Shown here piece after piece: positions 7,748 to 15,256 of a stretch of 30,319 nucleotides of DNA. Below the pieces are notes generated by a model, which was given only the letters and a program-made list of their open reading frames with translations, had not been told where the DNA came from and did no database searches. The position numbers and the translations under genes were made by a program. The stretch covers positions 1 to 30,319 of the forward strand of contig CAYRAV010000036.1 in NCBI GenBank assembly GCA_964422365.1, read 5' to 3'. Within the stretch, counting starts at the first letter, position 1; each line of letters opens with the position of its first letter. Source of the stretch: CAYRAV01 sp964422365 (GTDB lineage: Bacteria > Bacillota > Clostridia > Lachnospirales > Lachnospiraceae).

Positions 7748-8139
7748 TTAGTACGCATGTTCAACTCTAATAATGTTTTCAGACATTACCTTTATACCAA
7801 CTCTATGATCAGCCAAAATATCTTTTATCTTTTTTGGTAGCTTATCATAATTTAATGGCTCCATAGGTTCTACAATCTTTACATATTGTTGCTCATTTAA
7901 CTTATTAATGCTTTTCCTTACGCTCTTGGTGTCTGATAGCGGTTAGTTGATTTTTTATACTCTTTGATTTCGCCTATTTATTTCTTAATGTATCTATCCT
8001 TGGAAATATTCTGCATTGGACACCACTCATTATTTCCAGACGTAAACTGGACTTCTCGGATATTTCCTGCTGTTTTCAATTTTACCTGGTTGGTCTCGTA
8101 TAGTTTAATTGATTTAGAATCCACTTTTTTAATACGCAT
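7748..8139 (-). pseudogene. Replication-protein-like remnant, nonsense and frameshift
   Basis: Two linked pieces. The first (ATG 8139, stop 7978-7980) encodes 53 residues, starting MRIKKVDSKSIKLYETNQ with KLKTAGNIREVQF. The same frame continues past the TAA as IGEIKEYKKSTNR, then the reading shifts to a second frame (7942-7748) with SDTKSVRKSINKLNEQQY. The segments VKLKTAGNIREVQ, a GE-K-E tract and an NR-S-VR-S-KLR tract follow the N-terminal pattern I associate with HUH-type replication initiator proteins on Lachnospiraceae plasmids and elements; the HUH motif itself is absent. The last 38 residues, MEPLNYDKLPKKIKDILA onward, are unrecognised. There is no ribosome binding site before 8139. 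The assignment is tentative. Confidence 0.4.
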
Positions 8140-8174
8140 AACAAAACAGGTTATTGATATATTCTACACTCATT

Positions 8175-8540
8175 TTACCATATGTCGATTCTTGATGCTA
8201 CAAACTGAACATACATTCCATTTGCTATATCACCGGGAATTTTTTCTTCATCAATATGTATATCAAAACCAGATACTTCAATAACTCTATTTTGTATATC
8301 CTTCAATTTTCCTTTCAACTTATACTTAAATGTCCCTTCCATTTTTTCAATACTATTTTCCTTTGTCTCACATAAAACAATATCATCTGTATCTAAACAT
8401 TCTAATGGCTCGGTTAATACATCTCCAATATTATAAGAACAAGGACAAGAAAAACACATCAAACTTTTCGTATCATTTACAACTTTTAAAATTGCTTCTT
8501 TTCCTTCTTTATCTATCCATTCAATTTCTTTGATATACAT
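8175..8540 (-). CDS. Putative immunity protein for the adjacent toxin tail
   Basis: A 121-residue soluble protein beginning MYIKEIEWIDKEGKEAILKV, acidic overall, with a cysteine cluster CFSCPC near residue 30. It has no signal or membrane segment. It starts 9 bases after the stop of the toxin-tail frame at 8550, the usual order for polymorphic toxin then immunity, and both are followed by the terminator at 7648-7704. I do not recognise the family; the immunity role is inferred from position and size. It could instead be a YolD/DUF-type small protein. Confidence 0.5.
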   Translation of the reverse strand: MYIKEIEWIDKEGKEAILKVVNDTKSLMCFSCPCSYNIGDVLTEPLECLDTDDIVLCETKENSIEKMEGTFKYKLKGKLKDIQNRVIEVSGFDIHIDEEKIPGDIANGMYVQFVASRIDIW

Positions 8541-8549
8541 AATTTTTAC

Positions 8550-8876
8550 CTACCTTTCAAAACCTAAACTTGGGGCTTTCTTAATTAATTCAAATACATT
8601 TTTAATATGAAACGTAGTTATATCTCCTGTAGTACGGTCAAGCCCTACAAAACCGTATTTTTTACCACTCATAAAACTTACATAACCATTTAACTCTGAT
8701 ACATATGTTCCATTATTTATTATGTAATTTGCATCATCCAAATATTTATCAATGGAATAATTAGATTCCCCTAAAACATCTGCTATCTCTTGACCATGTT
8801 TTCCATAATGTTCTTCTAATAATGCATGATTTTTAAATAGCTTTCCTGTCTTACTACCACTCTTGACACTGACTCT
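8550..8876 (-). pseudogene. C-terminal tail of a polymorphic toxin, 5'-truncated
   Basis: An open frame of 108 residues that enters directly from a TAA at 8877-8879, with no start codon until a methionine (M46) well inside the domain at 8741. It reads RVSVKSGSKTGKLFKNHALL..., then HYGKHGQEIADVL, YGFVGLDRTTGDITTFHI and ends APSLGFER. The arrangement of KHG-x-E, an aromatic GLD strand and a GxITTFH strand is reminiscent of BECR-fold ribonuclease toxin tails (barnase/EndoU/colicin/RelE-like), but that is a weak resemblance. The delivery and trunk domains are missing: the sequence upstream is IS110 debris. Most likely an orphan toxin module left by recombination. Confidence 0.5.
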
Positions 8877-8985
8877 TTACCCTTATAATTATCCAAGCCG
8901 ATGTTCATCCTCTGAAAAAAGAGTTCACTTTCTAAAGCCGACACTCACATCTGTTTAAAATTTTACCACATATTTGCCATTTTCA

Positions 8986-9420
8986 CTACGCATTTTCTCC
9001 AGATGCTTCCACTACTGGCATTCGGTATACTGTACCGTTTTTAAGCATTCCATATATAATATTGATTAATCGTCTGGAAATACAAATCAGTGCCTGTTGA
9101 CTGGTTTTTCCCTCAGATTTACGTTTCTTATAATACGCTCGAAAGGCTGGATGTCTTGGTGTACCCTTGGAAGATATCTGCACCATCTGAACCGCAAGGA
9201 AGTAAATTGTTGCCTGTAATCGTCTGTTGCCCTGCTTGGTGGCTACATCCTTACCCTTACCGCTGGATGATAACTTAAGCGGTGCAATATCAACAAACTG
9301 TGCCAGTTTATTGGCATTTCCAAAACGTTTGACGTCACCGATTTCAGACAGAATCTTCACTGCTGTGTGGGTTTCCTTATGCAGGTCAATACCCACATAA
9401 ATATAATCTTCTTTCGTCAT
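8986..9420 (-). pseudogene. IS110-family transposase with large internal deletion
   Basis: A 144-residue frame starting MTKEDYIYVGIDLHKETH, the N-terminus of an IS110 transposase with the first catalytic Asp of its RuvC-like domain (GIDLHK). Directly after AVKI it jumps to LSEIGDVKRFGNANKLAQFV, SSSGKGKDVATKQGNRRLQA and the rest of the Transposase_20 C-terminal domain. About 200-250 residues, including the other acidic residues, are gone without breaking the frame. GGAG precedes the start. It cannot be an active recombinase. Upstream (9421-9850) lies the structured leader expected for this family. Confidence 0.8.
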
Positions 9421-9659
9421 AAAAATCAACTCCATTCTCAATGTTTGGCAAAATAGTGGCAATCTCAACTGTTAAGCATCTCTCTCGGAATTAAATATCT
9501 TTTAACAACCAAGTGTGCAAGAGTGGTATAGCCTGTCCACTTCTGGTCAGATACAAAATATTTCCACAAAGGAATACCACTGACTTTCATGGAGATGGAT
9601 ACAGGCAGCAGGAATGCTGGAACCTTCAAAGTCTTACGAAAGCTGTGTGAACCAATCCC

Positions 9660-9850
9660 GGTCAAGCCCTATCCTATATACTTTATATAATCCTATCCTG
9701 TCCAGAGATTTGAGCTAGGAAATTAAGGCATAGTTCTCCTATGCGAAGAACCGAACCATGCCTTGACCACATAACAATCAACCTGTCCGTCGACCGTCGC
9801 TGAGGTTTCTTAGGCTTGTCTGATAGGCGTACCATCTCAGATACGCACCA
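9660..9850 (-). ncRNA. Candidate IS110 leader (bridge-RNA-like) region
   Basis: The non-coding end upstream of an IS110 gene normally carries the bridge RNA (seekRNA). Here the minus strand has an extended -10 at 9855-9863 and then a chain of stems. GCGTA/TACGC is near the 5' end. The clearest is a compound hairpin at 9725-9764: AAGGCAT (9725-9731) pairs with ATGCCTT (9758-9764) and encloses GTTCT (9733-9737) with AGAAC (9747-9751). No coding frame fits. Boundaries are approximate and folding was judged by eye. Because the transposase is deleted, this would be a relic unless supplied in trans. Confidence 0.35.
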
Positions 9851-9854
9851 GAGG

Positions 9855-9863
9855 ATTATAACA
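9855..9863 (-). promoter_or_regulatory. Extended -10 (TGTTATAAT) driving the IS110 leader
   Basis: The minus strand reads TGTTATAAT, a perfect extended -10 element, so a -35 is not strictly needed. Transcription would start near 9848 and run about 430 bases before the transposase start, in keeping with a separate leader RNA. Confidence 0.4.
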
Positions 9864-10481
9864 TGTCCAGCACCTCCGACATTCTCTGGCATCTCTCAAA
9901 GCGTTGCCCCCTGACCGTTTATCTTTTACTTGGTTCTGCGTCATCTACACCAATTTCGACAGATTATGCCAGACAAAAACATAATTCCCCTGCCGAGTGG
10001 GTTTATTTTTTAAGCCCCACCAGACTGTATATGTATTTTAGGTGGTCTAACGCTGTTCCCACCATCACGATTCACTTTTTCTGTCTTGGCACTCCCCTGC
10101 AAAAGGGCATAATTCATGCCGACAAAAAAAGTAGTTTTAACTCAAGGGATTGGAAATACAGATACATAAAAGAGATGCAATCTTAGAATTTAATAACATC
10201 TACGATAATTGAATGATTTTTGGAAAAACCTGATAAATACTTCGTAACGAACATGAAGTATCCATTTCATAATATTTTCAGCAAAAGCTAATATTTACTG
10301 GATTTCATAGAATTTTCAGAACAGATTTTCTGTGGAAGAATTACTTTTGAATATTTCATGCAACCCCCTGCAAAATCAAAGGCTGTAGCACTCTCTATAC
10401 TATTTTGTCCGACAAAGTTATAGTTTAGAAGTATCTCAGAAACGAACATCTGCTTACAGCATTCCATTACTCTCCATCAAA
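9864..10481. other. Gene-free stretch of the accessory island
   Basis: No credible gene on either strand. The longest frame (plus, 9863-10186) has no ribosome binding site and no protein-like motif. Short inverted repeats occur, such as GGCAT/ATGCC near 10106-10120 and TTTGTC-C-GACAAA around 10403-10416. Base composition varies along it (GC-richer to about 10120, AT-rich after), suggesting a join between different mobile fragments. Confidence 0.4.
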
Positions 10482-11276
10482 CTATCTGTATGGCTTGATA
10501 TCCTTTTTTCCATACTTGTTCACATGCTTCATTTCAAAATTCATGATCAACTGTTCCCGATGACGTTTATCGGACAGTCTGCTGGCGGCTTCAAATTCCA
10601 GCATATAGTGCTTATTAGAACGATACAGCTTACGCAATTTCCTCTTTGCCTTGGATAATAATACAAAAGTTCCTTGATAGCTTTTCAACATGGACGCTAA
10701 TTCTTCGTGGTCTTTCATGGTGAATGCGTGGTCATAATAATATTCCGTACCAAGATACGGACAGTCCGCATAGATAAATGTATCTTTTTCATGGAACTGT
10801 TTTAATACTTTACGAAAATCCCGACATAAAATTTCCACTCTCTGCAATCTTTTAGACAACTGAAGAATCCATTTTTAATTTTTCTGATAGGCATCCGCCA
10901 TATTTGTGTCTGCATCAGATGAAATCCGCATAACAGGAGTATCCATTCTACCCCTGTAAGCACCAAAGCTGACATAATAATACGCAACCGCCCTCTCAAA
11001 TTTTCCCATCGGCTTACTGGAATTCAATTCCTCATTGAACTGCTGGAATAATACTTCTGAATATGGTAATTTTATTAATTCACTGGCAAATGCTGACGGA
11101 CTGTCTCTGATTACCATATACAGGTTTGTAAGATTACCATTGATATCATTTACCACAACCGCTGTATCCCAAGGAAGATAACACAGCATTGCAACACTAC
11201 CGCAAAATAAATCTACAAACAGGCTGCAATGCGACTGTTTAAAAGCCTCCACAACTTCTTTTCCTATCCTCGGTGG
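10482..11276 (-). pseudogene. D12-class N6-adenine DNA methyltransferase, nonsense-interrupted
   Basis: In frame with the upstream ribbon-helix-helix gene and separated from it only by a TAA at 11277-11279. Starts PPRIGKEVVEAFKQSHCS; motif I is FVDLFCGSVAML (usual FxGxG/S form). VVVNDINGNLTNLYMVIRD and YYYVSFGAYRG follow, then a second TAA at 10875-10877 after DAYQKN. The same frame resumes at KWILQLSKRLQRVEIL and contains YADCPYLGTEYYY, in which the catalytic DPPY is DCPY. Both stops are single codons in one otherwise continuous 322-codon frame. Probably inactive; a product restarting at 10859 would lack the SAM-binding motif. Confidence 0.78.
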
Positions 11277-11447
11277 TTATTTCCCTACATAAGGAAATAA
11301 TGTTTTTATTTTTCCCTTATCTTCATTTAACAAGCACTCACTGATTGCCAGACGGATAGCCTCTGATTGATTGTCTGTATTATATTTTTCTTTCAGTAAA
11401 GCCAGCTCTCCTTCTTCAATCCTTAAAGTTACCTTCTGTTTGCTCAA
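11277..11447 (-). CDS. Ribbon-helix-helix DNA-binding protein (RHH)
   Basis: A 56-residue product from a TTG start at 11447, preceded by AAAGGAGGAG at 5 bases. The sequence runs MSKQKVTLRIEEGELALLKE, then KYNTDNQSEAIRLAISECLL, a textbook Arc/MetJ/CopG fold: a short basic strand followed by two helices. The last residues, KTLFPYVGK, look like the beginning of a D12 methylase (FPYxGxK), suggesting the ancestral protein was an RHH-methylase fusion now ending at the TAA 11277-11279. The short protein could still bind DNA, perhaps as an autoregulator. Confidence 0.65.
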   Translation of the reverse strand: MSKQKVTLRIEEGELALLKEKYNTDNQSEAIRLAISECLLNEDKGKIKTLFPYVGK

Positions 11448-11639
11448 AAGTACTCCTCCTTTACGGATGGAGCATCTTCAATAGAGAAATTACATCAGCC
11501 TCAAGATTTCTGACTTAATGATTTCTTGAACCAGCTGAGCACTTTCTCTATGTAAGATGACAAAAAGGCAGACTCTGGGCATGATATTCGAAAAAAGTAG
11601 ACCGATATCAGCAGTCTGGAAAAGAATTTGAAAATTATC

Positions 11640-11692
11640 AAAGAAAAAACGCATTGTCTCCACAGCACTAAGCACTATGAAAACAATGCGTT
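11640..11692 (-). terminator. Intrinsic terminator after the deaminase immunity gene
   Basis: AACGCATTGT (11648-11657) pairs with ACAATGCGTT (11683-11692), 10 bp perfect, and the minus strand continues TTTTTTCTTTG. The loop can form a second small hairpin. It lies 69 bases past the immunity gene stop. Confidence 0.7.
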
Positions 11693-11760
11693 CTAAGTTT
11701 TAAGATATTCAGTTTTGATTTCGGTTATCCATAAGCGGAGCCATAAATAAATTTATCTTT

Positions 11761-12144
11761 TTACAATTCTTCCCATTCAATGCATTTTGGTAATTGTAAT
11801 GTTTCAAAAAATTCCACAACTGCAGATACTGCATCTTCAATTTCTACAATTGAATAATTTGCAACTTCTATTTCTTCACTATCAGTATTTGTATAAAATA
11901 TACTAATACCATCTGCATCCAAAACAGGAGTATCATTAACTGAAGAATAGCCTGGGTCATCTTCTTCTCGGAAATAGCTTAAACATGCATATCTTTCTTT
12001 CACAGACATTATCATATATGGAAATTGTTCATGCGTTGATATAATAAACTCATTAACACCTTTTTCTGTCCTCTCATCTAAAACCTCCCTCAATTCTTCA
12101 AGATTATTACATTCCTTTTGTCCCATAAAATGTTCTACTAACAT
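11761..12144 (-). CDS. Imm1-like immunity protein for the deaminase toxin
   Basis: A 127-residue acidic soluble protein beginning MLVEHFMGQKECNNLEELRE. The mid-section LSYFREEDDPGYSSV matches the YF-x-x-x-x-x-PG[FY]-x-S pattern of Imm1 immunity proteins, the family often paired with SCP1.201-type deaminases (the DddA-DddI arrangement). It begins 13 bases downstream of the toxin stop and is followed by the terminator at 11640-11692. Predicted role: binding and blocking the deaminase in the producing cell. The family call is from one motif plus context. Confidence 0.72.
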   Translation of the reverse strand: MLVEHFMGQKECNNLEELREVLDERTEKGVNEFIISTHEQFPYMIMSVKERYACLSYFREEDDPGYSSVNDTPVLDADGISIFYTNTDSEEIEVANYSIVEIEDAVSAVVEFFETLQLPKCIEWEEL

Positions 12145-12157
12145 ATTTATTCTCCTT

Positions 12158-12640
12158 TCAGTTTCCTTTATATTGCGGACTTATCTTCGGGTCATTGCTT
12201 GTTCCCGTATACGTTTTAACATAATCTATAGCCCTACTATTATTTGCAACTGCATTCTTAGGCGGAACTACAGTTAATGTGGCTCCTTCTGGTAAGAAAG
12301 TTGCTGTCATAGTGTTACAATAACCACAAGTACCATTTGTATTATTGTGATATACTGTTGCATTAGATATACTATTTTCCCTCATATATAATGCTGACTT
12401 CTGTTCCACATGACCATTATTACGATAATTAGTATACCGTGGATCTCCATTACCTGATGTAAATCTTATTTGTGTCCCATCATCTAAAACTAATACTCCA
12501 TGTGTAGTCGTTCCATCAAATTCTGGTAAACTAATAGTATCTCTACCACTCTCACTCTCCGGCTTTGTATCAATCCATCCGCTTTTCCCAATTTTAGAAC
12601 CTGCTCCAGCTGTTGTGTTTTTGCTATGTATGTTATTCAT
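12158..12640 (-). CDS. DddA/SCP1.201-like deaminase toxin
   Basis: A 160-residue product. Residues 1-33 are a linker-like stretch (MNNIHSKNTTAGAGSKIGKS...). Residues 34-160 form a deaminase domain: SLPEFDG, then GHVEQKSALYMRENSI with the zinc/catalytic HxE (His77, Glu79), VYHNNTNGTCGYC with Cys105 and Cys108, FLPEGATLTVVPPKNA, and YTGTSNDPKISP at the end. This follows the toxin domain of Burkholderia DddA, a double-stranded-DNA cytosine deaminase, segment by segment (GHVEGQSALFMRDN, GTCGFC, LLPENAKMTVVPPEGA, FTGNSNSPK). All catalytic positions are kept. There is no signal peptide and no delivery domain. The ATG at 12640 has GGAAGGGGG 11 bases upstream; an upstream in-frame TTG at 12667 is less likely. 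Immunity gene 13 bases downstream. The activity on DNA rather than another substrate is an inference. Confidence 0.85.
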   Translation of the reverse strand: MNNIHSKNTTAGAGSKIGKSGWIDTKPESESGRDTISLPEFDGTTTHGVLVLDDGTQIRFTSGNGDPRYTNYRNNGHVEQKSALYMRENSISNATVYHNNTNGTCGYCNTMTATFLPEGATLTVVPPKNAVANNSRAIDYVKTYTGTSNDPKISPQYKGN

Positions 12641-12690
12641 TCTATCACATTCCCCCTTCCCGTCCAATTCATTTTACTTGTCTTGGACAT
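12637..12690 (-). CDS. Possible 17-codon leader ORF coupled to the deaminase
   Basis: Encodes MSKTSKMNWTGRGNVIE. AAGGGG sits 8 bases before its ATG, a better placed ribosome binding site than the toxin's own. Its TGA overlaps the toxin ATG by four bases (ATGA), the usual form of translational coupling. It may be a leader peptide or the last scrap of a lost upstream coding region. Bases 12691-12831, up to the deoB stop, show a hydrophobic stretch split across two frames but nothing I can name. Confidence 0.35.
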   Translation of the reverse strand: MSKTSKMNWTGRGNVIE

Positions 12691-12831
12691 GTAATTTACC
12701 CCTTTCTTCCTTTTCTCCTCTTCATACACACAACTCCACCGACCACTACAGACAGAACAGCAACGCCGCTCCTGCTATCTTTAATGCCTTTTCTGCCCTG
12801 CTTGTACACTCAATTGTTGTTGTAAAGATGC

Positions 12832-14022
12832 TTACATTTCCTGCCTCATATCAACCAGCTGTAACAAGCTTTCCCCTTCCACTTTTCCATCTATTTTGAA
12901 ATAATCTAGTATGGTTGCAGCAATAGTTCCAAACCCTTTTTTTGTTCCTAAATTTACAGATTTTATATGTGTTCCACAGATAACAAGCGGGGTGTACTCT
13001 CTGGAATGATCGGTAGAAGGAGTACTCGGATCACAGCCATGGTCAGCAGTAATCATTAGAATATCTTCTTCTTTTAAACCTTTGATGATTTCCGGCAGAC
13101 GCTGGTCAAAATAAGACAATGCTTTTGCATAACCTGGCACATCATTTCTATGCCCATATTTCATATCAAAATCTACTAAGTTCACAAAACACAACCCATC
13201 AAATTCTTTTTTTGTATAATTGATTGTTTGATCTATTCCATCTGCATTGTCCTGAGTCCGTATCATTTCTGTAATGCCTTTTCCTGCAAAGATATCATTG
13301 ATTTTTCCCACCGCTATCACATCTTTTCCTGCTTTGGATAAAATATCTAACATTGTATCCCTTGGCGGTACAAGTGAATAATCATGTCTTCTTGCTGTGC
13401 GCACATACGGCCATTCACCTTCAAATGGTCTTGCAATAATACGCCCTACACCCCATTTTCCCTGACACAATTTTCTTGCCTGTTCACAATATTCATAAAG
13501 TGTTTCTACTGGAATAACCTGCTCATGGGCCGCAATCTGCAATACACTGTCTGCCGAAGTATAGACAATAAGTGCACCTGTTTCTACATGCTCTTTTCCA
13601 AAATCTTTGATAACTTCTGTTCCTGAATATGGTTTGTTGCATAGTATTTTTCTGCCTGTCTGCTTTGATAATTGGTCAATCAATTCCTGTGGAAATCCAT
13701 CTGGAAATGTGGGCATCGGCTCTGTTGAAACCAACCCTGCAATTTCCCAATGTCCTGTAGTTGTGTCTTTTCCCTTTGATCTTTCTTCCAATCTGACAAT
13801 GGCACCTTCCTGCGGCTCTTTGGTAAATGCCCATGCATGCCTTTTATCAATTTTCATACCATCTAAATGAAAAAATCCCAGTTTCTTCATATTCGGCATA
13901 TAAAATTGTTCATCCGTAGAAGCAGCATATACTGTGTGGCTTCCTTCATCCCCATATTCTTTTGCATCAGGCATCTCGCCAATTCCAACACTATCCAATA
14001 CAATTAAAAATATTCTGCCCAT
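12832..14022 (-). CDS. deoB: Phosphopentomutase
   Basis: Interconverts (deoxy)ribose 1-phosphate and 5-phosphate, feeding the pentose released by nucleoside phosphorylases into central metabolism. The 396-residue product has the alkaline-phosphatase-superfamily metal motifs: MGRIFLIVLDSVGIGEMPDA at the start, GKDTTTGHWEIAG near residue 85 (phosphorylated Thr region), and ITADHGCDPSTPSTDHSRE near 325. Normal length. It starts 21 bases after the aminopeptidase stop with AGGAGG upstream. It is separated from the other nucleoside genes (deoD-cdd-pdp) by about 6 kb. Confidence 0.97.
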   Translation of the reverse strand: MGRIFLIVLDSVGIGEMPDAKEYGDEGSHTVYAASTDEQFYMPNMKKLGFFHLDGMKIDKRHAWAFTKEPQEGAIVRLEERSKGKDTTTGHWEIAGLVSTEPMPTFPDGFPQELIDQLSKQTGRKILCNKPYSGTEVIKDFGKEHVETGALIVYTSADSVLQIAAHEQVIPVETLYEYCEQARKLCQGKWGVGRIIARPFEGEWPYVRTARRHDYSLVPPRDTMLDILSKAGKDVIAVGKINDIFAGKGITEMIRTQDNADGIDQTINYTKKEFDGLCFVNLVDFDMKYGHRNDVPGYAKALSYFDQRLPEIIKGLKEEDILMITADHGCDPSTPSTDHSREYTPLVICGTHIKSVNLGTKKGFGTIAATILDYFKIDGKVEGESLLQLVDMRQEM

Positions 14023-14043
14023 AATACCCAGCCTCCTCTACAT

Positions 14044-15159
14044 TTATTTTAAATTTTCCGGATTGAGCGGTTCTAATTCTTTTACAACAAACCGGCCATC
14101 TTTTCTAACTAACACATCATCAAAGTAAATCTCTCCACCGCCCCATTCCGGTGTCTGAATATTGACCAAATCCCAATGTATGGAAGATATATTTCCATTA
14201 TATGCATCATCATAACAATTGCCTGGTGTAAAATGAAAAGAACCCATGATTTTTTCATCAAATAAAATATCTTTCATTGGTTTTGTGATATAAGGATTTA
14301 CTCCAATTGCAAATTCCCCTATATATCTTGCCCCCTCATCAGTATCAAATATATGATTAATACGTTCTGTATCATTTGCGGCAGCTTTTATAATTTTACC
14401 TTCTTTAAATTCCAGCACAATATTCTCAAAGGTAAATCCCTGATACAACGATGGTGCATTGTAAGATAATGTTCCATTGATAGAATTTTTTACTGGTGCA
14501 GTATACACTTCCCCATCTGGTATATTCATTGTTCCTGCACATGGAATTGCTGCTATTCCTTTAATGGAAAATGTCAAATCTGTTCCGGGTCCTGTAATCC
14601 TAACTTTATCTGTATGATTCATATAGTTCACCAACGGCTCCATTGCTTTTGCCATCTTCGAATAGTCCAGATTGCATACATTAAAGTAAAAATTTTCAAA
14701 TTCCTCCAAACTTGTATCAGCAAGCTGTGCCATAGCATTATTGGGATAACGAAGCACCACCCACCTTGTTTTCTTCACACGTATATCATGATGCACTGGT
14801 GTGGCATAATGAATATCATATAATTTCATATTTTCTGCCGGCACATCGGACAGTTCCGCTACATTATCGGCTCCACGAATTGCCACATAACAATCCATCG
14901 CTTCCATCTCTTCTCCATCTATCTTTGCCATCAAATCTAATTGCTCTGCTGTACAGTTTAGAAGCACTTCTCTTTGCACCTTTTGTGAATGATAATGCGG
15001 AAAAGGTATTCCCCCAACTGCATACACCTCTTTTATAATAGCACGAGCCAGATCCTGTGTACTTTCTCCAATATAGTGCACATACACTTTATCTCCTTTT
15101 TTCACACTCATAGAATATTGTACTAAATTTTCTGCCAGCTGCTTAATTCTAGAATCCAT
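14044..15159 (-). CDS. M29-family (AmpS/AmpT-type) metallo-aminopeptidase
   Basis: A 371-residue cytosolic aminopeptidase of the thermophilic-aminopeptidase family (M29), which uses two metal ions. Expected ligand regions are present: IPDGEVYTAP (Glu), YIGEFAIGVNP (Glu), GSFHFTPGNCYDDAY (His, Tyr) and SSIHWDLV (His-x-Asp). It begins MDSRIKQLAENLVQYSMSV. I place the start at the ATG 15159, with GGAAGG about 9 bases upstream; an in-frame TTG further up overlaps that site. 21-base gap to deoB, 97-base gap from the C39-like gene. Confidence 0.92.
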   Translation of the reverse strand: MDSRIKQLAENLVQYSMSVKKGDKVYVHYIGESTQDLARAIIKEVYAVGGIPFPHYHSQKVQREVLLNCTAEQLDLMAKIDGEEMEAMDCYVAIRGADNVAELSDVPAENMKLYDIHYATPVHHDIRVKKTRWVVLRYPNNAMAQLADTSLEEFENFYFNVCNLDYSKMAKAMEPLVNYMNHTDKVRITGPGTDLTFSIKGIAAIPCAGTMNIPDGEVYTAPVKNSINGTLSYNAPSLYQGFTFENIVLEFKEGKIIKAAANDTERINHIFDTDEGARYIGEFAIGVNPYITKPMKDILFDEKIMGSFHFTPGNCYDDAYNGNISSIHWDLVNIQTPEWGGGEIYFDDVLVRKDGRFVVKELEPLNPENLK

Positions 15160-15256
15160 CTTTTCTTTCCTTCCTTTCAAATATAATTGCTATTGTCCAT
15201 ACCACTCTTTTTTACTTTAAACACCAATTCACTTGTATTAGATAACTGCAGTCTTC

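Noticed and set aside
7661..9675. Inverted 11-base match AGCCCTATCCT flanking 7.7-9.7 kb, a possible island boundary
   Set aside because: One copy is part of a terminator stem, and 11-base matches are expected by chance in 30 kb, so it does not support a defined element.
9465..9892. Two minus-strand frames (66 and 69 codons) upstream of the IS110 gene
   Set aside because: They run through hairpins of the presumed leader RNA and have no protein-like features or start signals.
9863..10186. Plus-strand open frame of 107 codons in the accessory island
   Set aside because: It starts on the reverse of the IS110 leader promoter, has no Shine-Dalgarno and no recognisable motif; more likely chance in non-coding mobile DNA.
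11490..11675. Minus-strand frame of 61 codons after the immunity gene
   Set aside because: Its start lies inside the terminator hairpin at 11640-11692, and the product has no recognisable family.
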